A stretch of DNA of 49,449 nt from Sphingomonadales bacterium. GTDB taxonomy: Bacteria > Pseudomonadota > Alphaproteobacteria > SMXS01. The stretch lies in NCBI GenBank assembly GCA_022844405.1, contig JALHLV010000026.1, positions 1 through 49,449 on the forward strand, in the 5' to 3' direction. The notes under the pieces were generated by a model. The model saw only the letters and a program-made list of their open reading frames with translations, was not told where the DNA came from and searched no databases. This document shows, piece by piece, positions 16,078 to 25,502 of the stretch. The position numbers and the translations under genes were made by a program. Positions within the stretch are counted from its first letter, which is position 1; each line of letters opens with the position of its first letter.

Positions 16078-17178
16078 GTGAGTAACTGGCGCGCGCGGTG
16101 GATCGCGTGGCGCAATGCACGCATCTCGGATCCGCGATTTCAGAGATTTGCCGCAGATTTCCCGCTCACCCGGGCTGTCGCCCACAGCCGCGCGCGAGGC
16201 CTGTTCGACGTGGTCGCAGGCTTCGTTTATTCGCAGGTCCTGACCGCCTGCATCGAACTCGACTTGCTCAACGCGCTCAAGGCCGGGCCGCGTGAGGTTG
16301 CCGATCTGGCGACCGCGCTGAACGTCCCGCCAAGCGAGATGGCGCGCCTGCTCCGCGCGGCATCGGCACTCGATCTCGTTGAGCCGATCGGAGAGCAGTA
16401 CGCCCTCGGCGCTCAAGGCGCGGCGCTCCTTGGCAATTCGGGCCTGGCCGAGATGATCCGGCATCACGACAGGCTGTATGCTGACCTCCAGGATCCAGTG
16501 GCGCTCCTCAGGCGTGGCAGGGGCGAGCACCTCGCGGGCTACTGGCCGTACGCAACCGCTCAAGACCCGGAAAATACAGGAGAATTGGAAGTTTCTGCGT
16601 ACTCAGCCCTGATGGCGGCGACGCAGCCCGCAGTCGCGGCCGACATCCTCGCCGCCTATCCGATGCGTGGCCACCGGACGATCATGGACGTCGGCGGCGG
16701 GCAGGGTGCCTTCCTGTCGGCCGTTGCCTCGCGTTGGTCGCATCTGAACCTCCACCTTTTCGATCTGCCCGCTGTTGTGGAGCGCGCCCGGAAGGTTCTC
16801 GCGCCGCTTGCTTCACGCACGACGTTCAGCGGCGGCAGCTTCCTGTCGGATTCCCTTCCGCCCGGTGCAGACCTGATCACGCTCGTCCGGATCCTTCACG
16901 ATCATGACGACGACGGCCTGAGGAAGATACTGTTGTCCGCACGCGCAGCCCTCGCTCCTGGCGGCCGGCTGTTGATCGCAGAGCCGATGTCAGACGCGCG
17001 GGGCACGGACCGCGTCGGCGACACCTATTTCGGCCTGTACCTTCTGGCCATGGGGCGCGGACAGGCCAGAACGCCATCGCAGGTCGCCGGCTTCGTGGCG
17101 CAGAGTGGCTTTAGCCGCTCGCGAATGCTGCGCGTGCGAACGCCCGGGCTGCTTCGCGTGATGATCGCCGAGCCATGA
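16078..17178 (+). CDS. crtF: Demethylspheroidene/hydroxycarotenoid O-methyltransferase
   Basis: SAM-dependent methyltransferase that methylates the 1-hydroxy group of acyclic carotenoids to give methoxy end groups. The N-terminal winged-helix-like dimerisation region (about 40-120) is typical of the plant/CrtF-type O-methyltransferase family. The SAM site is IMDVGGGQGAFLSAV (about 201-215), and the catalytic-region segment is LITLVRILHDHDDD (about 265-278). The 366-aa length is normal. It starts with GTG at 16078, six bases after the crtE stop, so the two form an operon. Confidence 0.92.
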   Translation: MSNWRARWIAWRNARISDPRFQRFAADFPLTRAVAHSRARGLFDVVAGFVYSQVLTACIELDLLNALKAGPREVADLATALNVPPSEMARLLRAASALDLVEPIGEQYALGAQGAALLGNSGLAEMIRHHDRLYADLQDPVALLRRGRGEHLAGYWPYATAQDPENTGELEVSAYSALMAATQPAVAADILAAYPMRGHRTIMDVGGGQGAFLSAVASRWSHLNLHLFDLPAVVERARKVLAPLASRTTFSGGSFLSDSLPPGADLITLVRILHDHDDDGLRKILLSARAALAPGGRLLIAEPMSDARGTDRVGDTYFGLYLLAMGRGQARTPSQVAGFVAQSGFSRSRMLRVRTPGLLRVMIAEP

Positions 17179-17342
17179 TCTGCAGGCCTCCGAAGTAGCG
17201 GCGTTAGCGGCCTCCGGGTGATTCCGGCGGCCGGTCCCATTTCCAGCCCCGGGTTGGTCGGCGTTACCTAACGTCGTCCATCCCACCGGCAAACTTTAGT
17301 CGACAAACCCAGCAAACACGACCGGTTACGCATCCCCAAATG

Positions 17343-17360
17343 CGTCAGGCACAATTGACA
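17343..17360. promoter_or_regulatory. Probable PpsR/CrtJ operator and -35 element upstream of bchC
   Basis: CGTCAGGCACAATTGACA matches TGT-N12-ACA except for C in place of the first T, and GTCA/TTGAC form inverted arms. Its right arm is a perfect TTGACA (17355-17360) that could serve as a -35 box. The -10 element is not convincing: TAAGCT lies 16 bases further and TACACT 22 bases further. It lies about 80 bp before bchC. Confidence 0.5.
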
Positions 17361-17438
17361 CCCTAAGGCGTCCACGTAAGCTTACACTGTGCCAGCGCGA
17401 TGAAGTTGCGCGTGGCGCGGGTGGAAGTGGGAGACCCA

Positions 17439-18374
17439 ATGCAGACTGTCGCTGTCGTCCTGGATGGTCCTCAACAGATCGCTGTGCGCAGCCTTGCGCT
17501 CAACGCTGTGCGAGACGACGACGTCGTGATCGATGTCTCGTGGAGCGGGATCAGCACCGGAACCGAGCGGTTGCTCTGGACCGGTCGGATGCCGCCATTT
17601 CCGGGCATGGGTTACCCGCTCGTGCCTGGCTATGAGTCAGTCGGCCGCGTGGTCGATGCCGGCGCCAAGGCGACCCATCGCATCGGCGAGAACGTCTTCA
17701 TACCCGGGGCCACATGCTACAAGGATGCACGCGGCCTCTTCGGCGGCGCAGCGCGGACGCTGATCGCGCCAGGCTCACGGGCGACCGCGGTCCCCGAAAA
17801 TCTCGGCTCGCAAGCCGTCCTGATTGCGCTGGCGGCAACCGCTTATCACGCCCTCGATGGCGGCGCTCCGCCTGATCTGATTGTGGGTCATGGCGTACTC
17901 GGCCGCCTGCTCGCACGCATCACGGTCGCGATCGGAGCGCCAGCGCCGACCGTGTGGGAAACAAATGCCCAGCGGCGTTCGGGCGGCGTTGGCTACGAAG
18001 TCCTGCACCCTGATGAAGACCCGCGCACCGACTACGCGACGATCTACGACGCCAGTGGCGCGGGCTCACAGCTGGATTCCTTCGTGAAGCGGCTGGCGAA
18101 ACGCGGCGAGATCGTGCTCGCCGGCTTCTATGAAGACCGCTTGTCATTCTCGTTCGTCCCCACCTTCCTGCGCGAGGCGCGCTTCCGCGTCGCCGCCGAG
18201 TGGAAGCCGGAAGACCTGCGGGCGATCAGCGCCATGCTGCGGCTCGGCAGCCTGTCGCTGGACGATCTCGTCACGCACGAACAGACGCCCGAAAAAGCCG
18301 ACGACGCCTACGCCACCGCGTTCACGGACAGCGCGTGCCTCAAAATGGTCCTCGATTGGAGACACTGCGCATGA
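17439..18374 (+). CDS. bchC: Bacteriochlorophyllide 3-hydroxyethyl dehydrogenase
   Basis: Zinc-type (MDR) dehydrogenase that oxidises the 3-hydroxyethyl group of bacteriochlorophyllide to the 3-acetyl group. Recognisable BchC features are the N-terminal WSGISTGTERLLWTG, YPLVPGYESVGRV, and the cofactor region DLIVGHGVLGRLLARI. The protein is 311 aa from the ATG at 17439, which is preceded by GGGAG. An ATG at 17400 would add 13 residues without a good ribosome-binding site. It overlaps bchX (ATGA at 18371-18374) and leads the bchCXYZ-puf superoperon. Confidence 0.95.
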   Translation: MQTVAVVLDGPQQIAVRSLALNAVRDDDVVIDVSWSGISTGTERLLWTGRMPPFPGMGYPLVPGYESVGRVVDAGAKATHRIGENVFIPGATCYKDARGLFGGAARTLIAPGSRATAVPENLGSQAVLIALAATAYHALDGGAPPDLIVGHGVLGRLLARITVAIGAPAPTVWETNAQRRSGGVGYEVLHPDEDPRTDYATIYDASGAGSQLDSFVKRLAKRGEIVLAGFYEDRLSFSFVPTFLREARFRVAAEWKPEDLRAISAMLRLGSLSLDDLVTHEQTPEKADDAYATAFTDSACLKMVLDWRHCA

Positions 18375-19360
18375 GCGTGACGCTGCTGGACAATCGGGCT
18401 CTGCGCAGGGAAGCGGCCATCGAGCCGGATCCCGTGCCAACCGGCGAAGTCACGAAGGAAACGCAGATCATCGCCATCTACGGCAAGGGCGGCAGCGGCA
18501 AGAGCTTCGCGCTCGCCAACCTCAGCTACATGATGGCCCAGCAGGGCAAGCGCGTCCTGCTGATCGGTTGCGATCCCAAGTCGGACACCACCTCTCTGCT
18601 GTTCGGCGGCAAGGCCTGCCCAACCATCATCGAAACATCGTCGCGCAAAAAAGCGGCCGGTGACGAAGTGCGCATCGAGGACGTGTGCTTCCAGCGTGAC
18701 GGCGTCTTCGCGATGGAGCTGGGCGGGCCTGAAGTTGGCCGGGGCTGCGGCGGACGCGGCATCATTCACGGTTTCGAACTGCTCGAGAAACTCGGCTTCC
18801 ACGACTGGGGCTTCGACTACGTCCTGCTCGACTTCCTGGGGGATGTGGTCTGCGGCGGCTTCGGCCTGCCGATTGCGCGCGACATGTGCCAGAAGGTCAT
18901 CGTCGTTGGCTCGAACGACCTGCAATCGCTCTACGTCGCCAACAATGTCTGCTCGGCGGTGGAATACTTCCGCAAGCTGGGCGGCAATGTCGGCGTCGCC
19001 GGCATGCTCATCAACAAGGATGACGGCACGGGCGAGGCGGCTGCCTTCGCCGCGTCTGTCGGCATCCCCGTCCTGTGCGCCATTCCGGCTGACGAGGACA
19101 TCCGCCGCAAGTCTGCAAACTATCAGATCATCGGCACGCCCGGCGATCGCTGGGGCCCGATGTTCGAGGGCCTCGCCGCTAACGTCGCGACCGCGCCACC
19201 GGTGCGCCCGGCGCCGCTGACGCAGGACCAGCTGCTCGGTCTCTTCAAGTCCGACCAGGTCGGTGGCGGCGTTGTCCTCAAGCCGGCCACCCAGGCCGAC
19301 ATGCGCGGCGCGACCTACGTCGAGAAGCCCACCCTCGAAGTCATCTATGACGCGGTATGA
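18371..19360 (+). CDS. bchX: Chlorophyllide reductase iron protein, subunit X
   Basis: NifH-like ATPase that delivers electrons to BchYZ for reduction of ring B of chlorophyllide a. The P-loop GKGGSGKS lies near residue 38. The [4Fe-4S] cysteines are in EVGRGCGGRG and [10 protein letters not shown], the two conserved positions of the family. The 329-aa length is normal. The ATG at 18371 overlaps the bchC stop. A much longer in-frame extension upstream is only bchC read in another frame. Confidence 0.97.
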   Translation: MSVTLLDNRALRREAAIEPDPVPTGEVTKETQIIAIYGKGGSGKSFALANLSYMMAQQGKRVLLIGCDPKSDTTSLLFGGKACPTIIETSSRKKAAGDEVRIEDVCFQRDGVFAMELGGPEVGRGCGGRGIIHGFELLEKLGFHDWGFDYVLLDFLGDVVCGGFGLPIARDMCQKVIVVGSNDLQSLYVANNVCSAVEYFRKLGGNVGVAGMLINKDDGTGEAAAFAASVGIPVLCAIPADEDIRRKSANYQIIGTPGDRWGPMFEGLAANVATAPPVRPAPLTQDQLLGLFKSDQVGGGVVLKPATQADMRGATYVEKPTLEVIYDAV

Positions 19361-19363
19361 TGC

Positions 19364-20917
19364 ATGATTGACCGCGATCCCTCAGAAGCGCCACACGACG
19401 CCCCCGGCTACGAGGCCACCGACGTCGCCAGCGCCAGCGTTCCTGCTGAGGGCTCCGGCTGTCACGCAGGCGCCGAAGAACTTCACAAGGCCGCCGCCAG
19501 CGCCGGCAAGTCCGAAGTGCTGCAGCGTTACGCGAAGGACTATCCGAAAGGCCCGCACGACCAGCCGCAGAGCATGTGTCCTGCCTTCGGAAGCCTGCGC
19601 GTGGGCCTGCGCATGCGGCGCACGGCGACAATCCTGTCGGGCTCGGCCTGCTGCGTCTATGGCCTGACCTTCACGTCGCATTTCTATGGTGCGCGGCGCT
19701 CGGTCGGCTACGTGCCCTTCAACTCCGAAACGCTGGTGACCGGAAAGCTCTTCGAGGACATCCGCGAAGCGGTATTCAAGCTGGCTGACCCGGAACTCTA
19801 CGACACCATCATCATCACCAATCTCTGCGTGCCGACCGCCTCAGGCGTTCCGCTTCAGTTGCTCCCCAAGGAGATCAACGGCGTCCGCATCATCGGTATC
19901 GACGTCCCGGGCTTCGGCGTGCCGACGCATGCCGAGGCGAAAGACGTCCTCGCCGGCGCCATGCTGAAATACGCCCGCAACGAAGCAGAGCAGGGCCCGG
20001 TCGCCGCGCCGCGCGAACGCGCCTCAATGCCAGCTGTCACGCTGCTCGGCGAAATGTTCCCGGCCGATCCCGTGGGCATCGGCATGATTCTGGCCCCCAT
20101 GGGTCTCGCCGCCGGTCCCGTGGTCCCGACACGCGAATGGCGCGAGCTTTACAGCGCCCTCGATTGCGCCGTCGTCGCCGCCATCCATCCCTTCTACACC
20201 GCCTCTGTCCGCGAGTTCGAAGCAGCGGGCCGCAAGGTCATTGGCTCCGCGCCTGTCGGGCGTGATGGCACGGCCGCCTGGCTCGACGCCATCGGCGCGG
20301 CCTGCGGCGTGGCACAGGACAAGATCGACACCGCCAAGAACAAGATCCTGCCCGCCATCACGGGCGCGCTCGCCGGGTCGCCGATCAAAGGCCGGGTGAC
20401 GGTCTCCGGCTATGAAGGGTCCGAGCTTCTCGTCGCGCGCCTGCTGATCGACAGCGGCGCGGACGTGCCCTATGTCGGCACGGCTTGCCCCCGCACGCCA
20501 TGGTCCGAGCCAGATCGCGAGTGGCTAGAGTCCAAAGGCGTCCGCATCCAGTACCGCGCCTCGCTGGAACAGGACATTGCGGCGATCCACGAGTTCGGAC
20601 CCGATCTCGCGATCGGCACGACGCCGGTGGTCCAGCATGCCAAGGAGCGGTCGATCCCGTCTCTCTACTTCACCAACCTCATATCCGCCCGTCCCCTCAT
20701 GGGCCCCGCCGGCGCGGGCTCCCTGGCGACCGTCGTGAACGCAGCGCTCGCAAACAAGGGGCGCTTCGACCGCATGACGGAGTTTTTCGAGGGCGTCGGA
20801 ACCGGTCACACCGCTGGCGTCTGGGAAGACACCCCGCAGGATCGCCCCGAGTTCAAGGCGCGCTACGCCAAGACGATGGCTGCCTCGCGTGCGGCTGAGG
20901 AGGCGGTGGGCACATGA
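19364..20917 (+). CDS. bchY: Chlorophyllide reductase subunit Y
   Basis: NifD-like subunit of chlorophyllide a oxidoreductase; with BchZ it holds the catalytic [4Fe-4S] site that converts chlorophyllide to bacteriochlorophyllide. Cluster cysteines are seen in [10 protein letters not shown] and [10 protein letters not shown] near the N-terminus. The 517-aa protein has a roughly 60-residue N-terminal segment rich in Ala, Glu and Pro before the conserved core. It starts three bases after bchX and overlaps the bchZ ATG (ATGA). Confidence 0.96.
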   Translation: MIDRDPSEAPHDAPGYEATDVASASVPAEGSGCHAGAEELHKAAASAGKSEVLQRYAKDYPKGPHDQPQSMCPAFGSLRVGLRMRRTATILSGSACCVYGLTFTSHFYGARRSVGYVPFNSETLVTGKLFEDIREAVFKLADPELYDTIIITNLCVPTASGVPLQLLPKEINGVRIIGIDVPGFGVPTHAEAKDVLAGAMLKYARNEAEQGPVAAPRERASMPAVTLLGEMFPADPVGIGMILAPMGLAAGPVVPTREWRELYSALDCAVVAAIHPFYTASVREFEAAGRKVIGSAPVGRDGTAAWLDAIGAACGVAQDKIDTAKNKILPAITGALAGSPIKGRVTVSGYEGSELLVARLLIDSGADVPYVGTACPRTPWSEPDREWLESKGVRIQYRASLEQDIAAIHEFGPDLAIGTTPVVQHAKERSIPSLYFTNLISARPLMGPAGAGSLATVVNAALANKGRFDRMTEFFEGVGTGHTAGVWEDTPQDRPEFKARYAKTMAASRAAEEAVGT

Positions 20918-22368
20918 CGCTCATCTTCGATCATGATCGCGCCGGTGGCTACTGGGGCGCCGTCTACGCCTTCACCGCGGTGAAGGGGTTGCAGGTCATC
21001 ATCGATGGACCGGTGGGTTGCGAGAACCTGCCAGTCACGTCGGTGCTCCACTACACGGACGGCTTGCCGCCACACGAGCTTCCGATCGTCGTGACGGGTC
21101 TGGGCGAGGAAGAACTAGGGAAGACCGGCACCGAAGGCGCAATGAAGCGCGCCTGGAAAACGCTGGATCGCGATCTGCCTGCAGTCGTCGTGACCGGATC
21201 GATCTCAGAGATGATCGGTGGGGGCGTGACGCCTGAGGGCACCAACATCCAGCGCTTCCTGCCGCGCACGATCGACGAGGATCAATGGCAGAGCGCGAAC
21301 CGCGCGCTCACCTGGCTGTGGACGCAGTTCGGGACGAAGAAGGTGCCCAAGCTGAAGCCGCGCAAGGAGGGCGAGAAGCCCAAGGTCAACATCATCGGCC
21401 CGATGTATGGCATGTTCAACCTGCCGTCCGACCTCGCCGAAATCCGCCGCCTGATCGAAGGCATTGGCGCGCAAGTGAACATGGTCTTTCCGCTCGGCAG
21501 CCACCTGGCCGACGTCAAGCAGCTGCCCCTCGCCGAAGTGAATGTGTGCATGTACCGCGAGTTCGGCCGGCAGCTATGCGAGACGCTGGAGCGGCCCTAT
21601 CTCCAAGCGCCAATCGGGCTGGAATCGACAACACTCTTCCTCCGCAAGCTCGGTGAACTCACCGGCCTTGACCCTGAGCCCTTCATCACCCGCGAGAAAC
21701 ACACGACGATCAAGCCGGTCTGGGATCTCTGGCGCTCCGTAACGCAGGACTTCTTCGGCACAGCCAGCTTCGCCATTGTCGCGAACGAAACCTACGCCCG
21801 CGGCGTGCGCAATTTCCTAGAGAACGACCTCGGCCTGCCGTGCACCTTCTCCTTCTCGCGCACCGCCGGGATCAAGCCCGACAACGTCGCGGTGCGCGAG
21901 GCCATACGCACGACGCCGCCCCTCGTAATGTTCGGCAGCGTCAATGAGCGGATGTACATGGCCGAGCTCGGCTCGCGCGCTTGCTACATCCCGGCGTCCT
22001 TCCCCGGCGCCGTCATCCGCCGCCACACCGGCACGCCGTTCATGGGCTATGCTGGCGCGACCTACCTGGTGCAGGAAGTCTGCAATGCGCTGTTCGATGC
22101 GCTCTTCCATATCCTTCCACTCGCCGGTCAGATGGACAAGATCGAGGCGACGCCGGCGCGCTCGCACGTAGAAGTCGCGTGGGACAACGATGCCAAGGCG
22201 GCGTTCGACAAGATCATCGACGCGCAACCGGTTCTGGTCCGCATTTCCGCGGCCAAGCGACTGCGCGATGCGGCCGAACGCATCGCACGTGCGGATGGCG
22301 CAGACCGTGTGACGTCTGCGCGCCTCGCGCGGGCGGGCGCGACGATATTCGAAGGGGCGCCCGCATGA
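20914..22368 (+). CDS. bchZ: Chlorophyllide reductase subunit Z
   Basis: NifK-like partner of BchY. It opens with the family sequence [18 protein letters not shown] and the cysteine-bearing [20 protein letters not shown]. It continues through [20 protein letters not shown] and ends in the small C-terminal PCP-reductase-like domain. The 484-aa length is normal. It is translationally coupled to bchY. The 169 bp to pufB contain no pufQ-sized conserved frame, so pufQ appears to be missing here. Confidence 0.96.
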   Translation: MTLIFDHDRAGGYWGAVYAFTAVKGLQVIIDGPVGCENLPVTSVLHYTDGLPPHELPIVVTGLGEEELGKTGTEGAMKRAWKTLDRDLPAVVVTGSISEMIGGGVTPEGTNIQRFLPRTIDEDQWQSANRALTWLWTQFGTKKVPKLKPRKEGEKPKVNIIGPMYGMFNLPSDLAEIRRLIEGIGAQVNMVFPLGSHLADVKQLPLAEVNVCMYREFGRQLCETLERPYLQAPIGLESTTLFLRKLGELTGLDPEPFITREKHTTIKPVWDLWRSVTQDFFGTASFAIVANETYARGVRNFLENDLGLPCTFSFSRTAGIKPDNVAVREAIRTTPPLVMFGSVNERMYMAELGSRACYIPASFPGAVIRRHTGTPFMGYAGATYLVQEVCNALFDALFHILPLAGQMDKIEATPARSHVEVAWDNDAKAAFDKIIDAQPVLVRISAAKRLRDAAERIARADGADRVTSARLARAGATIFEGAPA

Positions 22369-22537
22369 GGCGCTTGCACCTTCAGACGAGCACAGCCTGG
22401 GCGCCTGGCGCCTCTGGTCATCAGATTGGATCTGGCCTTGCCGTGCCAGGTAACTCGTCGTGCTGGCAACAGTACGGCAGACCCAGCGCCACTTCGGTGG
22501 TTCTGGCTTTTCGGCAAACTAAGAACCGGAGGACTTT

Positions 22538-22768
22538 ATGTCAGAAAAAGACGCCCGAACAGGGACACTATCCGGCCTGACAGGGGCTGAGGCGAAGGAG
22601 TTCCACAATGCATATATGGGGAGCTTCCTTCTCTTCGTTCTCGTCGCCGTCGGCGCTCACATTCTCGTCTGGATGTGGCGGCCGTGGTTTCCGGCCGTAG
22701 GCGGTTACAGCGAAGTGAGTGACGGAATCGAAATGGCCCGCCAGATGGCTTTGGCCTATCTCGCATAA
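22538..22768 (+). CDS. pufB: Light-harvesting 1 beta polypeptide
   Basis: Beta subunit of the core antenna; a single membrane helix binds bacteriochlorophyll through the histidine in GAHILVWMW (His41). The N-terminal LTGAEAKEFHNAYMGSF and the RPWFP (48-52) after the helix are diagnostic. A strong ribosome-binding site GGAGG (22528-22532) precedes the ATG. Unusually, a 24-residue tail follows RPWFP (AVGGYSEVSDGIEMARQMAL...), giving 76 aa where many LH1 beta chains end within a few residues of this point. The tail should be periplasmic. pufA follows after 13 bp. Confidence 0.95.
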   Translation: MSEKDARTGTLSGLTGAEAKEFHNAYMGSFLLFVLVAVGAHILVWMWRPWFPAVGGYSEVSDGIEMARQMALAYLA

Positions 22769-22781
22769 GGGAGACGAATAC

Positions 22782-22973
22782 ATGTGGCGCATTTGGCTAC
22801 TTTTTGATCCGCGGCGCGTGTTGATCGGGAATGCTATTTTCCTGTTCACACTCGCGATCATTCTGCACTTCATCATGCTCAGCACTGACCGCTTCAACTG
22901 GATCGAAGGACCCGGCGCTGCGCCGGTGGCTTCAATCGAGCAAACGGTTGGGTCGCCGGACGCGCCCGTCTAA
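22782..22973 (+). CDS. pufA: Light-harvesting 1 alpha polypeptide
   Basis: Alpha subunit of the LH1 antenna, 63 aa. It shows the canonical MWRIWLLFDPRRVLIGNA start, one transmembrane helix with the bacteriochlorophyll-ligating histidine in AIILHFIMLSTDRFNW, and a short Pro/Ala C-terminal tail. The ribosome-binding site is GGGAG about eight bases before the ATG at 22782. An in-frame upstream extension is only pufB in another frame. It is followed by a hairpin-rich gap before pufL. Confidence 0.96.
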   Translation: MWRIWLLFDPRRVLIGNAIFLFTLAIILHFIMLSTDRFNWIEGPGAAPVASIEQTVGSPDAPV

Positions 22974-22988
22974 GGACGCGCTTCGGCA

Positions 22989-23083
22989 GCCCGAACGGGC
23001 ATGCAAGGCCAGCGGGCGCGATCGGTGAACACCGGTTGCGCTTGTTGCGCCCATCACAATCGGCCGCAAGGCATCCCTTGCGG
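22989..23083 (+). promoter_or_regulatory. pufA-pufL intercistronic hairpins
   Basis: Three stem-loops lie in the 130-bp gap. One is GCCC-GAAC-GGGC at 22989-23000. The second spans 23021-23036, again with a GAAC loop. The strongest is CCGCAAGG-CATC-CCTTGCGG at 23064-23083 (8-bp perfect stem). In Rhodobacter, similar structures protect the pufBA message so that antenna exceeds reaction-centre subunits. No U-run follows the last stem, so it is not a simple terminator. Confidence 0.6.
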
Positions 23084-23103
23084 ACAGACCGGAGCACTTA
23101 GCG

Positions 23104-23949
23104 GTGGCCCTACTCAGTTTTGAACGAAAATATCGCGTGCGCGGTGGGACGTTGATCGGCGGAGATCTGTTCGATTTCTGGGTCGGTCCCTTTTATGTGG
23201 GCTTCTTCGGCGTCACGACCATCTTCTTCGCGACGCTGGGCACCGCAATGATCGTGTACGGAGCAGCGATCGGCCCGACATGGAATGTCTGGCTCATCAG
23301 TATCAACCCTCCTGACGCCAGTTACGGCCTTGGGCTCGCGCCTCTGAAGGAGGGAGGTATCTGGCAGGTTGTCACAATCTGCGCGATCGGCGCTTTTGTA
23401 TCCTGGGCGCTTCGACAGGTGGAAATCTCGCGCAAGCTCGGCATCGGCCTTCACGTGCCGTTCGCCTTCTCTTTCGCCATCGGTGCTTACATCACGCTGG
23501 TCGTCATTCGCCCCGTCCTTCTCGGATCATGGGCCAACGGCTTCCCGTATGGCATTTTCAGCCACCTCGATTGGGTGTCGAACACCGGGTATCAGTACCT
23601 GAACTTCCACTACAATCCCGCGCACATGATCGCCATCACGTTCTTCTTCACGACGTGCTTTGCGCTCTCGCTCCACGGCTCGCTGATCCTTTCGGCGACC
23701 AATCCTGGAAAGGGTGAGGTCGTGAAACAGCCAGAGCATGAAGACCAGTTCTTCCGTGAGGTGATGGCCTATTCGATCGGTACGCTCGGCATCCACCGAC
23801 TGGGTCTGTTTCTTGCCCTGGCCGCCGTCTTCTTCAGCGCGGTCTGCATGATCATCAGCGGTCCGATGTGGACGCTTGGATGGCCGGAATGGTGGGACTG
23901 GTGGCTCGACCTCCCGATCTGGGCCGCTTCATCTGGAGCCGCGACATGA
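23104..23949 (+). CDS. pufL: Photosynthetic reaction centre L subunit
   Basis: Five-helix membrane subunit that binds the special pair, accessory pigments and QB with PufM. Begins [20 protein letters not shown]. Typical pigment and iron ligands lie in [14 protein letters not shown] and [17 protein letters not shown], and the fifth helix starts at [11 protein letters not shown]. The 281-aa length is normal. The start is a GTG at 23104; the conserved second residues (ALLSFE) fix it. The end overlaps the pufM ATG (ATGA at 23946-23949). Confidence 0.97.
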   Translation: MALLSFERKYRVRGGTLIGGDLFDFWVGPFYVGFFGVTTIFFATLGTAMIVYGAAIGPTWNVWLISINPPDASYGLGLAPLKEGGIWQVVTICAIGAFVSWALRQVEISRKLGIGLHVPFAFSFAIGAYITLVVIRPVLLGSWANGFPYGIFSHLDWVSNTGYQYLNFHYNPAHMIAITFFFTTCFALSLHGSLILSATNPGKGEVVKQPEHEDQFFREVMAYSIGTLGIHRLGLFLALAAVFFSAVCMIISGPMWTLGWPEWWDWWLDLPIWAASSGAAT

Positions 23950-25082
23950 GCAACTACCAGAACATCTTTACACAGGTTCAGGTCCGAGGGCCGTTCGAGG
24001 AAGGGACGCCGCTGCCGCGGGACTACAAGTCGCCTCCAAGCGGCGCCTTCTTCTCGTGGCTGCTGGGCAAGATCGGAAATGCTCAGGTCGGGCCCCTGCA
24101 CCTCGGTTTCACCGGTGTCGCAGCCCTCTTCTGCGGCTTCATCGCGATCGAGATCATCGGTCTCAACATGTGGGCCTCGGTCGGATGGGATCCGATCGAA
24201 TTCGTCCGCCAGCTGCCCTGGCTGGCGCTCGAGCCCCCGCCGCCGGAGCAGGGACTGAACATCATGCCTCCGCTCGCCGAAGGCGGGTGGTGGCTGATGG
24301 CCGGCTTCTTCCTGACGATGTCGCTCATCCTGTGGTGGGTCCGCACCTACAATCGCGCAAAGGCCCTCGGCCTCGGCACGCACGTGGCATGGGCCTTTGC
24401 TTCCGCTATCTGGCTCTACCTGGTGCTGGGCTTCATCCGCCCGATCCTGATGGGCAGCTGGAGCGAGGCGGTGCCATTCGGCATCTTCCCGCACCTTGAC
24501 TGGACCGGCTCGTTCTCGATCACCTATGGCAACCTCTTCTACAACCCGTTCCACGCGCTCTCGATCGCCTTCCTCTATGGATCGGCGCTCCTGTTCGCGA
24601 TGCACGGCGCGACCGTTCTCGCCATCAGCCGTTACGGCGGCGAGCGCGAGATCGAACAGATCACTGATCGCGGCACGGCGTTCGAGCGTGGCGCTCTCTT
24701 CTGGCGCTGGACCATGGGCTTCAACGCGACGGCGGAATCGATCCACCGCTGGGCGTGGTGGTTCGCGGTGCTCACGACGCTCACGGGCGGCATCGGCATC
24801 CTGCTGACAGGGACGGCAGTCCCCAACTGGTACGACTGGGCTGTCGAGCACAACTTTGCGCCAGGCTACGAGACGAGCTCGACTTATGTCGGCACGCCTC
24901 TGCCGATCCCGGACGCGCTGCCGATCGCGCCGGACCTGCCGGGCGCTGGCGCCTTGGAGCCGACGCAACCGGATGGAGCGGTCATTCCCGCTCCGGATTC
25001 GACCGTTACGGACACGCCTATCGAGGGCACAGCGCCTTCAGTGCCGCCGGAAAACGGGCCAGCGCCGTCTGACCCCAACTGA
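23946..25082 (+). CDS. pufM: Photosynthetic reaction centre M subunit with long acidic tail
   Basis: Reaction-centre M subunit. It shows [24 protein letters not shown] with bacteriochlorophyll and iron histidines, the iron-ligating glutamate loop [13 protein letters not shown], and the QA-site tryptophan in [11 protein letters not shown]. The core to [13 protein letters not shown] is about 306 aa, the usual full length. Here it continues for 72 more residues, with 17 prolines, 10 Asp/Glu and no Lys or Arg, for a total of 378 aa. By RC topology (five helices, cytoplasmic N-terminus) this tail faces the periplasm. No pufC or pufX follows; a strong terminator does. Confidence 0.97.
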   Translation: MSNYQNIFTQVQVRGPFEEGTPLPRDYKSPPSGAFFSWLLGKIGNAQVGPLHLGFTGVAALFCGFIAIEIIGLNMWASVGWDPIEFVRQLPWLALEPPPPEQGLNIMPPLAEGGWWLMAGFFLTMSLILWWVRTYNRAKALGLGTHVAWAFASAIWLYLVLGFIRPILMGSWSEAVPFGIFPHLDWTGSFSITYGNLFYNPFHALSIAFLYGSALLFAMHGATVLAISRYGGEREIEQITDRGTAFERGALFWRWTMGFNATAESIHRWAWWFAVLTTLTGGIGILLTGTAVPNWYDWAVEHNFAPGYETSSTYVGTPLPIPDALPIAPDLPGAGALEPTQPDGAVIPAPDSTVTDTPIEGTAPSVPPENGPAPSDPN

Positions 25083-25118
25083 TTGAAGTTGGGTACAAGG
25101 TCGGACTGAATGTGGAAT

Positions 25119-25148
25119 GCGGCCGGAAGGAAACTTCCGGCCGCTTTT
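25119..25148 (+). terminator. Rho-independent terminator after pufM
   Basis: An 11-bp perfect GC-rich stem (GCGGCCGGAAG paired with CTTCCGGCCGC) with a GAAA tetraloop is followed directly by TTTT, 36 bp after the pufM stop. It ends the bchCXYZ-pufBALM superoperon. Confidence 0.9.
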
Positions 25149-25502
25149 CCATGGTGCGCAGAAAGCGCTCGGGGCGTTGGCCGGGGCGGGGACGTCTGGT
25201 TGTATCCAGGGCCCCGGGCGGGCCGATCCGGCAGTAGCCTTGGGCAGGGTCATGTTTCTGCAAGTGCGGCCCGGCTTGTCATTCCGGTCGAAGCGCGCAA
25301 CGCGCAAGGCCGGGAACATTCTTCCGCTCTCGCCGTCTCATGATGGTTCACCGGTAGCGCTGGTCTTGCCCGGAACGATCCCGGGGCGCTATCCGAAGTC
25401 AACGTGTTGCAGGTCTGAACGGCCCGGCCCTGGTTCGCGGCGCTACCTCGCGTACGCGATCAGCAGGTTGGACGCGCCGCGAGCTTCTGGAAGCCCGGCT
25501 TG
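25149..25502. other. 354-bp spacer between puf and the convergent idi gene, no gene seen
   Basis: The region between the puf terminator and the idi stop holds only short overlapping frames without recognisable motifs or ribosome-binding sites. In particular there is no CxxCH heme motif that would indicate a remnant of pufC. No second terminator for the minus-strand operon was identified. Confidence 0.5.

Noticed and set aside
17377-17390. Candidate -10 box for bchC (TAAGCT or TACACT)
   Set aside because: Neither combines a good match with a 17-bp spacing to the TTGACA at 17355, so only the operator/-35 is reported.
22369-22537. Search for pufQ between bchZ and pufB
   Set aside because: No frame of 70 or more codons with a membrane helix fits in these 169 bp, so pufQ was not annotated.
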